Assembly (NCBI GenBank): GCA_015179045.1
Contig: WHUZ01000010.1
Coordinates: 806,001 to 870,000 of the forward strand
DNA length: 64,000 bases
From: Kalaharituber pfeilii
Lineage: Eukaryota > Ascomycota > Pezizomycetes > Pezizales > Pezizaceae
Direction of reading: 5' to 3'
In this document: piece by piece, positions 20,296-31,106 of the stretch
How positions within the stretch are numbered: position 1 is the first letter of the stretch
Layout: each line of letters opens with the position of its first letter
Made by a program: the position numbers and the translations under genes
Notes under the pieces: generated by a model
The model's database searches: none
Told to the model about the DNA's origin: nothing
What the model saw: the letters and a program-made list of their open reading frames with translations, nothing else

Positions 20296-22133
20296 CTACC
20301 TCCTCTTACCACCTGGCCTCCTCCCACTCCCCATGCCCCTTGCTACCCCGGCGCCTACACCCCCACTCAACCGGCTCGTCCTCCAATTCTCGTACCACAC
20401 TTCCCTACTCGCCTCCCTTAGCTCTCCTCTCCAGTCGCTAAACACCGCCTCCTTCAATCTGACAAAATCGCAGTGCTCCGCATTGTACGGATCGGCGAAC
20501 CCCCAGGCGAATTTACGCCCGATGGCACCGGGCTCGTAGGAGTCCGGGGAAATGATGCTGAGGGGGACAAACTCGAGATTGAGGAGCTCGGGTTCGGGGT
20601 CGTGATCGGGGTCGTGGTCAGCGTCGGTGGTGGTGGTGAAGAGAGACGAGCGGGAGGTGGGCGGGCGGTGCGTTTGATTCGAGGCGGAGGCGGGGCGGGG
20701 GTGCGTGTCTTCGCCCTCGGGATGGTCTGTGCCATTCTCTGCTGCGCCGTTGGTAGTGGCACCGTTGCTGATGGCATCAGTGTTGGTTGTAATGGGGATC
20801 GGATTAGCCATATACATATTTGGCGGCACCTCCGCGGGTGTAATTCCATACGCCTCTAAGTCGATGTCCAGCGCTTCAAGAGGATCCAGCCTCTGGTTTT
20901 TCAAACTCGTGCGCACAAGGTGCTTCAGCACGTTCATATGCGCAGTGGTAATTGTATCCGCCTTACTAATAACGGGCACCACGGTCGTTTTACCCTTTAA
21001 TCCCCGCAGGACCTGCAGGTCAAGATCCTCGTCCAAACCACCTGAAAGGATATTCCCACTCGCGCTTGAGGCCGTACTGCGTACGATCGAGGACTCGAGG
21101 CGCGCGGGGTCAATCAAGTGGAACGCACAGTGGATGTGTGTGTCCCTCACTCCTGGAGCTCGAACAACCTTCGTTTCTTCCGTAAATGTATCTTCGAACT
21201 TCGACTCAATGAATGCGATGGTCTCGCGGAGTTGGAGGTCGACGATGTTCTTCTCGAAGCCCTGACTGTCCCATAACGTAAGCCCAATGCGTTCCCCATC
21301 AATTTCAGTTTCCAGGTATGTCTTGACAAAGGTGGATTTTGAGGTTACAGGGGCGTCTTCCGGGGTTGGGTCCATGTGATACTCGGATTTGCCGCAGCTG
21401 CTTTTAGCGGAGAGGGATTGGCGAAGGAATTGGATGAAGGAGGTCTTGCCGCTGTTGCGGGCACCGATGATCAAGATGCTGAACAGAAAAATTTGTCAGT
21501 ATAAATATAGCCTCATCATTAGCAAGTAACATGGAATGCATACTTGAATGGAGTAGGATCTTTCCTTCTTCGTACTCGTCGAGGTGAGTTCACGGTCGAG
21601 CCAGTCGCCCCAGCAAATCTCCCTCGGTGAGCCATACTAGAAACCGCATTTATTGGTTCCTCTCCCCCGGAGGAGTCCCTTCCGCTGCTCCTCACTGGTA
21701 AATAGTATCCACTACCCGGTGCAGAACTCGCACCACTCAGTCCTGTATCCGTACTCCTCCTGCTTGGAGGCATTCCCGGAATCCCAAGTGCCCCAGCGAC
21801 GATATCCACCGAATCCCTGATCTCTGAGTTTGCTCCAAACGTCCTTAGCGGCTGCGTAGTCGAGCTGCCGTTCCACAGGTCTGGTAGCTTGGGGGCTTGT
21901 TGAGGGATATTGGGAACAACCGGTCGTTGACGCACGGTGTCGCCGGATTTCGACCGCCGAAGGAATGCTAACGAGGATCGCTTCTCCTTTTTGTCATCTT
22001 TTTTATGGTGGGTAAGTTCTGGCACTGGTGGACTGTTCTCCTTCATACTAGGGGGCGTCTTTCCAGACTTTCCTGGGGTTGTGGGCCGTTTCTGAAGGAC
22101 GTGGGAGGATGGAGAATCGCGTGGTGGTTGCAT
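20296..22133 (-). CDS. Septin, AspE-like (filamentous-fungal type)
   Basis: Exon 1 is 22133-21544 and exon 2 is 21478-20296. The intron 21543-21479 (65 bp, GTATGC donor, TTCAG acceptor) splits the codon in PFNILIIGARNSGKTSF, and the total is 590 residues. Residues 1-190 are a Ser/Pro/Lys-rich, likely disordered N-terminus. The GTPase domain follows with G1 GARNSGKT, G3 DSQG (near residue 267; usual septins have DTPG) and G4 SKAD. A long low-complexity insert rich in Asn, Thr, His and Asp (HDPDHDPEPE) interrupts the domain. A final conserved block contains FAWGFADPYNAEHCDF, and the protein ends in a basic Gly/Arg tail, with no long C-terminal coiled coil. Septins form filaments at septa and growth sites. 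AspE-class assignment comes from the divergent motifs and architecture and should be tested by phylogeny. Confidence 0.82.
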
Positions 22134-24019
22134 AGCTGCTGAAAATTTGAAACTAGCTTATGTCGGAAGGATACCTCTGACGTTTATCGATATTGACTAG
22201 ACCAGGCGGTTGATGAGGATGTAACCTTTTAAATACCAGAAAATTGCAAGGGGATGTTTTGGCCAGGCGACGATATTTTTCACAATAGGCAATGTATAAC
22301 AGACAAGCGGCCGGAAGCACTATTGAAAGTGCCAGATTTTGGAAGCGTCGACAGGGTGCTGGTGCGCTGGGGGGGGTTTCTAGAAGCACTTTTCAGGGGC
22401 AAGGACGTCAGTCTTTGAATTTCCGTTTTAATGTACATAACACGGGGACGCTAATGCAGGGCGAGGCGAGGTTTCTTGTAGCGAGCGAGGCGCACGCTGC
22501 ACAAGTGAACATGAGGCAGCAAAAATAAATCAAACTAGTACAGGGGAGGATGTAAAAGTAAAAGACGAATAAAGATAAATCAGAAATGTGCGAGCGAGTG
22601 AATCATGGAGCGACCAACGGGAAAATCTTGAAGAATTGTCGGATGTGAATCGGAAGAGACGGCAGTTGCTCCAGTCTCTTACGTCCAGAGCGCTTGTTTT
22701 TGCTTGGGTAACTTAAAAAAAATAAAAAAGGGTATCATTCATTGAATTGAAACAATCCTCCAGGACAAGAGGTACCTGACCCAGAGGAAAATTCAGTGCA
22801 CTCGCAAACCCGTACTCACCTAAATCAGCAGCAATCTTCTGAGAAAGTCCTTCCTTGGTCTTCACTATCTTTCTTTTTGACTTTCTCCCTTGATTCCAGT
22901 TTTCCAATGTTCTATCTTCGTCTGAGGTCGCACAGTCCACTGTGGAACACGCTGCTCAATCGTAGTAAAGAAACAAAATCTCAAGCTAGACGACTCTCCG
23001 CGTCAGGCTGTACTATCGAACAAGAGCGAAAAGAAACCGTATTTGCTCCTCCTCCGGGGTAGGTTAATTAGGCAATGTGCAGGTAAAGACAGTAGCAAAG
23101 TGGTATGCTCCTCTGTCAGAGTAGAAAAGACGAAGCAGCCGTCGAGTAGTACGGATGAAAGCCGAATAAAAGTGGGGCTTTGCGCCTTACTTAGGTATTC
23201 GTATCCCCAGAGATTGGTCCGATCAGCCGTTCAGGATGGATTCGGTGGATCGACGGCTCGTCAATTGACGTATATTGCCTTCCTTGGTTATGTAGGAAGA
23301 CGTCAATTGGCTGATGCGTGCTGCTACACTCGGATCCTGCTTGCATACAACTGTACATCCACACTCCAGGTGTCCTTGTTAGAATTGCCGCTCTTGCAAT
23401 CGGAGCACAAGGAAAGCGTGAGGAAGGGGGGTACACTGGGGGAGGAGAAGTGGGTAGGAGACACTGGGGGGGGGGGGGGGGGGCAGGGAGGAGGGAGGCA
23501 CAATGCAAGGTAACGAGCTCTACACGCACAAGCACAAGGGAACAAGAAGCAGTTTCTGGCTTTCAAGAGAACTGTGAAACGTGAACGAGCGGAAAGCGGT
23601 CGACGCACAGCGAACGGTTGAGGCTTCAAGAATGTAGAAGAGATTTCAGTTTTGTGTATTTGTTTCGAGCGCTGGCCCGAGTTGTGTACTGTGATTCGGA
23701 TCAAGGAGGGGTGAGGGGGGGGTAGAGAAGGGGGAGAAGGGAGGGAGGGGCGGCAGGCGGAGGGGCGGAGGGGCAGAGGGGCAGAGGCAGAGGGGCGGGG
23801 AGAGAGGAGAGGAAGTCCTACAGGACAAGCAGCGAGAAAGTTGGGGTTGAACCTTCGAGGCAACCTCGTGCTGCTAGGCTAGAAAGGAGCGCGAGCAGAG
23901 CAGTCAAGGGGTCACGGGGTGGGAGGTGCTGTGCGCAGAGCAGAGAGAGCAGCAGCAATGGGAGTGCTCATACGGGCGCAGCAGAGGAGGACACCAGTTG
24001 AACTTTTTTTAATTTTTTA
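22134..24019. other. Intergenic region upstream of septin gene with G-rich tracts
   Basis: The first few hundred bases are the septin gene's presumed promoter and 5' leader (minus strand). A run of about 18 G lies at 23466-23483, and a homopurine G/A-rich tract at about 23698-23820. No gene is supported; the Pro-rich minus-strand frames are shadows of these tracts. Confidence 0.55.
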
Positions 24020-24660
24020 GCCTTTCCATGGGGCCGGCAGGCTCAAACCGCCCGCTTCGCCTTCGCTGCCCAGCTCGAGGGCCCCTCTGCTCTGCGGAGA
24101 CGACGGGCCCAGGCACATTACCTATGCTTGCGGCGGCTGGCGAGCAGCGAATAGGGGGCGAGCGGCCGCGGCGAGAGCGTGGGGCGAGTGGCCCGGGGCA
24201 GCGCGCGCGGACGGGCGGCGGTTGGATGGGGGATGGGGCATGGGGCATGGCCGCCAATAATGCCTGGCCTGCAGCCTGCAACTCGCCAAACGACAGGGCC
24301 CGAGTCGCAGAGAAATGAGACGCACCACCCAGCGCCGTCCGCCGCGCTGCTAGGGCTGCCGGTTGGCTCCAGGCCCGGCCAGCGGCGCTTGGCACGCAAC
24401 GCAGCGGCCAGGGCAGCCCAGGGATGCCCGACCGCGACTCGACTGCGACTGGCTGCAGCCCCATGACGAAGCAGTGCATGCGCAGGGCGGCCGTCGGCTT
24501 GGGCATCACAGCAAGATCTGCTTCTTCTCGCTGCTCCTGCGCTTCGGGCACGCTCTGCGCGCGTTCTCGCGGAGCCAGGGCGGCGGGCTGCAGCATCGCG
24601 TGAGGATAAGGGGGGCGCAGCGTGTCTGCTGCGTTAGGGGGCACGCGGGGCCGGTCCGAT
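24020..24660. other. GC-rich island without a supported gene
   Basis: GC content is visibly far higher than in the surrounding sequence, and frames are open on both strands for several hundred bases, as expected from GC richness alone. The longest (24644-24009 on the minus strand) has Ala/Pro/Arg-rich low-complexity content and no recognisable domain. I treat it as non-coding or unknown. Confidence 0.45.
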
Positions 24661-27600
24661 CAATCGTGCTGGTGCAAGCGCAGCAGAGGATTCGTCCTAA
24701 CTGAGGCATCAGCATCCTTGCTTCCAACCATGAAACCCGCGAACAAGTCCAATGGTGGCATTTTTGTAAGGGTTTATGCATAGCAAAAGCATCAAGGGCA
24801 AAATGTAAGAGCCTACTCTGAAGCGTACCCTGCGCAGCGAACTCTGAGGCTGTCACATCATCATCTGCACTTCCCGATTCCTGCACGCAAATCAGTAGAG
24901 TATCATAAGCCCGATGAAGCTTCAAAAGTACTGCACGAACGGAGGCTATGACGGCTAGCGGTGGCATGGAAAAAAGGGCCAAGCAGAGATGCTTCGTGCG
25001 AATGGCCGCTGGCAGCGTTCTCGTGCTGCTGAGTGAGTGGCGTGGCATGAGACTTACCCGAGTGCCTGTGTCTGCGCCAGTCTGCGTACTCTCTGACCCT
25101 GCGCCCTGCTACCCGGTTCCCCGACTTTTCTGCCGTGCTGCATTCATGCTCCCCCACTCCTTACTCCACGCTGCCCCTCTTTCATCCTCACGCCCGCGAT
25201 GCAATCCGGAGCAGAATTGCAAAACTATCGAGGTCTTCAAGAGGTCACGGATTGCTACATCACCGCCAAATCTTGAAAACTTTCCTCTTTGTACCGGTGG
25301 TACTGTGGACACATTTTCTAGGCTTCTCTTTCCCTCCATTTTTTGTTAATTCTCCCACTTGCTGACCCTGGCTGCGCTACATTGCCTGTGCTGGACAATT
25401 GGGACAATTATCCTCCCCCCCCCTCCCCCGCCATTGGGTACCCCAGATCCAGCCAGAGGCAACGCAGGCACAATGCTTACGCATCAGCAGCACCCAAAGG
25501 TACCTTATCTCCAGGGTCTACCATCACTGTGATCACGCACAATCACCCAGTACTTCGGGATTCGCGTGGGGGAGGAAAGCACCGGGGCGACCCATGGGAT
25601 TTTAATTAGCCAAATGGCCGCATGTTGTGGATATCCACTCTCGTATCGGTCATTGAAGCTTTGAGGAAAGTGACGTGACCTAAAGAGAAATTGCCTGCGA
25701 AATGAGAGCGTCGAATAGGTTAAGATAGCTGCCCTGCTAAAGTGAGGAAGGGTCTTTGCTAACACCCCCTAGAACAGGATCCCCTGACACACCTCTCAAA
25801 GCCAATGACAACCTGCAACAGGACGCCAGCCCGAGCCCAGATGTAACAGCTTGTCCTCACTTACTCCCAAATTGTCTCAGACCACAATCTCTTATTCGTT
25901 TTTTCAGACAACAACATGCATGCATTGGCTAGACTTGGAAGGCTTCCACACAGTTCGTTACCTCATGTGGCTTCTGTTGCGAGTGCTGTCACTTATTGAA
26001 GTCAAATTTGGTGGTTTCCTTTCCTCATTTCGTGATCGGCGCAGTTTGAGTTCTGCCGCGAGGGGTTCATTTTAACCAACTCCCGACCGAGAAAGGATTA
26101 GCTTTATTATGACTTGGCGAAAAACTTTTGAGGAGGATCTCCAGCAGTACCTGAAGCTGTAATTGCTTCATTGGATTAAAAATATTGAAAATATTATTGC
26201 TGCACAATATGATACCGAGCCAGCGCGACAATACATTGGCCACTGGACATTTGTCGACTGGTGAGCTAATTATTTCAGTTGCTGCTGTCATGCACGACCA
26301 GCTAAAAATGACATGCCCGTCTCCGCATAAATGTGCTGTTGCACATGTGTACTCGACTTTCATTGGAGGTATAGTACACTCTCATCAAGCGGCACTGCAA
26401 CTTAGGTAGACGCATTCCTATGTCAATAATACCTAGAAGAACATTTTCCTGCAATGCCAAACCTTATCAATAGCAGCTCCATCAAACTGGTAATCTCATC
26501 AACCGTTGGTACATAACAACCATTGATGTATTTGGATGATAGATGTCAGCGTCGGAAGAGTACGTACTGCAACACGAAGCCCCGCGCAAGTGTACTCATT
26601 GGCGCATTTACAATACCTGTCACACATACATGCTCAGCCGGATGATCAATCGGATCGAGTCTGCAATTGGAGGAGAGGGAATACGGTAGGTTATCGATAT
26701 CGATAACCTACGCTCGTTGCATGGACTCGAATGCATACTATGCATATCATGTCCTCCTTCGGAATTCGCAATGTGCCTTCACAAGTACTCTTGGGTTTCC
26801 CTCCTAGACACTTCCCGTTGATAAAGTACAAAATTCGTTACGCTAAGACTGCTTGGGCCTCCGATTCTCTGTCTCTCCTGTCTCGTGAAGTCGGTATCCG
26901 CTTGAATGCTGAATATTCTCGAATTCGGCTTGAGTTTCCCTGTATTCTAATCCTGGTATTCACTACATTTGCGGCTCTTCAACACCAACAAAATTGTAAC
27001 CCACCCAAGACGTGATGTGGGTGCGGTTGCTAGCTATGGGCCGCAAGACGATCTCACAGATTGTCCGTTGTCATTTGATCTGGTTAAAGCTCTCATGTTT
27101 TTTATGAACTCACACACTCAATGTCGCCTCCTTCACATTAGGTAAACATTCCTCAAGAGACACATAAGGATGAATGTTCTATCTAGGACCAATACAAGTA
27201 CACCGGTCGCCGCTTCTTTACTAGATCAGCCTGAAGATAACTTGTACTAGGATCACTATTCAAGGTGTACAACGGTCGTCAGCGGGGTTCTGGAGGGGAG
27301 AGGGGAAGAGTCTCCAAATACGTGAGAGGCGGCTGATAATCCATGCAACTGAGCTGTACGCAATTTTTGCCTGCTAATGTATGTGTTGTGTTTTGTATTT
27401 GCCTTGCGGCGGCTTTTAAAAGTGTTCATGGTTGTTGCAACTGCAGTATTTGTGATTCTCACGCCAGGTAAACCCCCCTCTACCCCCAGTTGACCTACCG
27501 GACAAATTTGCTTTCTGTGCAGACAAATACATTGATAATAGAATAGCCCCCTCTTCAGTCGTTGTCTTTCTTTTGCTCACCTTTATTCCCCCTCTCTCCA

Positions 27601-27763
27601 GCAACCTCCAATTTTACCCCTCCCCCACTCTACCGCCTCACATCAGGCCAACAGGAACAGAACTAGTTTGTCCTCTGATAAGACTGGCGGCATTCTGTTC
27701 CTCCTGGCTTTGAGATTGTCCAGTCGCCCGAATAGTCTTTATCTTCCATTCCGGTAAACAAGC
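24661..27763. other. Long intergenic region upstream of annexin gene
   Basis: No gene is supported on either strand. A perfect 26-bp palindrome lies at 26686-26711. The last 300 bases contain pyrimidine-rich sequence typical of a fungal promoter before the annexin ATG at 27764. Confidence 0.5.
26686..26711. repeat. Perfect 26-bp palindrome
   Basis: The left arm GTAGGTTATCGAT is followed at once by its exact reverse complement, with no spacer. It stands alone in a gene-free stretch. It could be a dimeric transcription-factor site or a chance or hairpin-forming motif. No further copy was noticed in the window. Confidence 0.8.
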
Positions 27764-30165
27764 ATGTCTGAACAGAGGGATAAATCCAGCACCCGGGAGC
27801 GGTCGAGGGAAAGAAATCGCGACCGTAGCAGAGCCCGCGATAGCAGTCGAGTCCGCGACCGATCGGCCGAACGAGGGCGAGAGAAAGGGCATAAGAAGTC
27901 TGATACCCTTACTGTCGAACCATATACCAGCGGCAGAGGGTCCTCACGATCTAGACCTTCGTCTCCCCGTGACGGATCCCCTCCTGGTGAGATCCGCGAC
28001 CGCAGTTTCGGCCCCCCAGGAGGAGGATATGGGAACTATGCACCAACACCTGGGTATGGTGGGAGTACTCTACAGGGCATATATAGTCCCACCTCCCCAA
28101 CGAAACCACATGGTGAGCTCAAGAAAGACATGAATGCATCACAAACCATGACAAGGCTAATGTGGGTGTAATGTAGGGCAATATCCACCCCCAGGGGCGC
28201 CTCTCCCACCTGGAATGCAGCATCAGGCCCCATATGGGTCAGCAGCGCCATACGTTGCTCCACCATACGGAGCAGGGGCACCACCATTCCCAGTACCAGG
28301 CCAGGCCCCACCATTAGCGTATCAATACCCTCCTCCCGTTCCCTCCGCCCAACCCGCTCCCTATGGCTCTGTCACCTCCCCCACCATCACCTCCGGCGGG
28401 TACCAATACCAGATCCCACCCGCACCAATTCCCCCTCCATCACAAACATACCCCCCTGCCCCGCACTCGTATGGTGCCCCTCCACCATCAAAGCCTGAAC
28501 CACAGCTCAGCACAACACCACCCCACACTAACCCAGATTACTACGGCGACGCGCCCAACCCACCGCACTGGAGCTCTTCTACCAGTACTGGGCCAAGCCA
28601 CTCGTCATCGTCACTCACAGCTTCTGGCGGTACCAGTGGAGGCAATTCCGGAGCTGGGACATATATCGCAACTGCCCCTCCCCCGCTTCCACCTCCTGTA
28701 TCTTCCGGTCTAGGCCCTTATCAAAGCAGTACATTACCCCAGCCATCTCCTAGCTCCGCTCCATACGCGCCATCACCCAATTACTCCCAGCCAACGCAGT
28801 ACGGTACCTATCCTCTGCCTTCGAAACCACAACATGGTCATGGTCACTCTAGCTCCCTCTCCATTCCCAACATGTCCGGGCTCTCTCTCGGCGGCGCTTC
28901 TCCAGCTCTCCAAGCCTACCAAGGGACCTATCAAAATATTTCCCCCCTTCCCTCCCCCTCTGCCAGCCCTAGCTCCTACTCCCCTTCTAGCTCCAACACT
29001 GAACTTGGCGGCTTCTCCCTTGGTGCACCCCTTGTCCCACCCCCGAAGAAAGAAACCACAGAGAAAGATGAGTCTTACGATCCCCATCCACATGCAAAGG
29101 AACTAGTAGCTTGTCTCAACCATACCATCTCCCGCATCGACCCCGGCCCTATAATTAAGATCCTCCCAAAGCTCACCCCAAGCCAACTCACTGCCCTGCG
29201 CGCCGAATACAAGCGTTTGCTCCACCAGGTCAATATCGCAAAGCACATCAAGATGCAGTGCGGCACTGGTGCGTTTGGGAAGGTTGCTTGGGCGGTCGCG
29301 CTCGGGCCATATGAGAGTGAAGCGTGGTTTGCCAATACGTGGTACCAGAAGGCGGTCACGAGGAACGAGCTTCTGATCGAAGCTCTCTTGGGCAAGACTG
29401 TGGTTGAGATTAGGAAGATCAAGAAGGGGTTCAAGGACGACAAGTACGGCAACTCTCTTGAGCGTGCAATCAAGAATGAGCTTCCATCTTCCAAGTTCCG
29501 AGGGCTGATTTTGATGGTGCTGGACACGGATAATGGAATCCGTGATGAGGAGCCGGAGGGCGACGGGTATATGGGATCAGTGTGGGGTCACCATGTACAG
29601 ACCCCGGGAGGGATCAAGATGGATAAGGTCCACGATGATGTGCGGAGGTTGAACCAGGTGTTGGACGGGAGACCCGGGACAGGCGAGACGGTCCTCATGG
29701 AGATTCTTGCGTGTAGAAGTTTGGCGCATGTGAGGGAGATCATAAGATGGTATAGACAAATGTACGGGAAGGACCTGAGCAAGGTTGTGATCAAGCACAG
29801 TCCGAATTTAGTGGTATGTATTCTTCTCCTGTCTACCTTTTTACACATCTCTGGTGTCTAACCGCAGATTTTGCCGTGAAAAACAGGGCGAAGCCCTCAC
29901 TCACCTCCTCTCCGGCCTCATCGACAAGCCCCTCCGTGACGCAAAGCTAATCGAGGACGCGATCAACGGCATCATGGCAAGCGAGAACCCGAAGGACGAC
30001 TTGTTTATCAGCAGGCTGGTACGGGTGCACTGGGAAAAGGAGCATGCAAGGAGGGTCAAGGTGGCGTATGCGAGGAAGTTCAGAAAGGAGCTGGTGGATA
30101 GGATTAAGGAGGCCGTGGGGAGGGATAGGCCATTTAGGGACTTTTTGGTTAGGATGCTGGAGTAG
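27764..30165 (+). CDS. Annexin with long RS-like and Pro/Gly/Tyr-rich N-terminus
   Basis: Three exons (27764-28112, 28177-29813, 29887-30165) join in frame into 754 residues. Intron 1 (28113-28176) has GTGAGC and GTAG; intron 2 (29814-29886) has GTATGT, CTAAC and CAG. Residues 1-45 are rich in Arg with Ser, Glu and Asp (RERSRERNRDRSRARDSS), like an RS domain. Residues of about 50-400 are low-complexity Pro, Ser, Gly and Tyr (PYGS, PPG, SYGAPP). The annexin core starts near residue 419 (KELVACLNHTISR) and shows repeat-like blocks with GKTVVEIRKIKKGFKDDKYG and ACRSLAHVREIIRWYRQMYG. Annexins bind acidic membranes, usually with calcium. The calcium loops look degenerate, so binding may be altered. 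Annexin A11 has a similar low-complexity N-terminus that tethers RNA granules to membranes; a parallel role here is inference. Confidence 0.82.
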
Positions 30166-30408
30166 GTAGGCGGGTGCAGATGATGGGAGAATGAAATGAG
30201 TTTGTAGCGGGGGAGAGTTATAGGATTGCGTTGTGTTATGAATATGAAAATTAAATGGAGGAATGATACATGAATTATGCCATACCAAAAACCTCCGTGT
30301 CATCGACTTTTCTCCCCCATCCCCCCCTCCGCCGTAATCTGCCTGCCAAACCGCACATAGTGACTTCCATTACTTTCTTTCACCCTCCCCAGCTCTACCT
30401 AACTTTGG

Positions 30409-30500
<92 letters not shown>

Positions 30501-31106
30501 TATGGGCTTCTAAACGACAAAAAACTAATCTCCAACTTCACCCCCCACCACCTTCCCCCACAATCTCAAACCAAACCCCAAACGCACCAAACCACCAATC
30601 TTCCCTTCCCTTCCATTCCCTTCCATTCCCACAAAAAACCACACACATTAGCACCACCACATAGAACTACATTTCCATTCAAAACTTTCAAATTCCTCCC
30701 CTTCTCCTCTTCCCCTCCCCCTTCCCCTCCCCTTCCCCTCCCCCCTCCGCACATATATACTTATTCAGGGTAAAACAGGGAGAACGAAAAAGCATTGACG
30801 TACTCTACACATAGATACACAAACACACAAACACACACAGACAGATAGGGACACAGACACATGAAAGATATATATATATATCATTTCGGCTTTTTGAGAA
30901 TAACCCTAGACATTAAATACTAAGTAGGTATACATCACATACTAAACATTAATCTAGTTACATACACATTAAAGGGACTAACAACCCGCTCCCGCATTGA
31001 GCCTCCTCATTAACAAATCACAAAATCACAAAATCACAAAAATCACACTATTACCCCATTAAACAGTCTCGTAACCACCACCATTAAACATTATCTACCT
31101 ATGTTC
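30166..31106. other. Convergent intergenic region with an 88-bp poly-A
   Basis: Lies between the 3' ends of the annexin gene (+) and the membrane-protein gene (-), so it holds both terminators. An uninterrupted run of 88 A occupies 30409-30496, followed by TATATATGGG. Then come pyrimidine-rich repeats (CCCTTCC type at about 30600-30745) and (CA)n and (TA)n tracts at about 30820-30882. No gene is supported. Confidence 0.6.
30409..30496. repeat. 88-bp poly-A homopolymer
   Basis: A pure A run counted directly from the sequence. It could be the tail of an inserted retroposon, but no body of a LINE or SINE and no target duplication were found beside it. Its exact length may be unreliable because such runs assemble poorly. 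Confidence 0.85.

Noticed and set aside
24009..24644. 211-codon minus-strand frame rich in Ala, Pro and Arg
   Set aside because: It lies in a GC-rich island where all frames stay open, and it has low-complexity composition, no domain and no splice partner.
28773..29093. Minus-strand frame over the annexin exon
   Set aside because: Shadow of the Pro/Ser-rich annexin N-terminus, with no domain.
30270..30773. 167-codon frame with a long Lys run
   Set aside because: It reads through the poly-A homopolymer and flanking pyrimidine repeats and has no domain.
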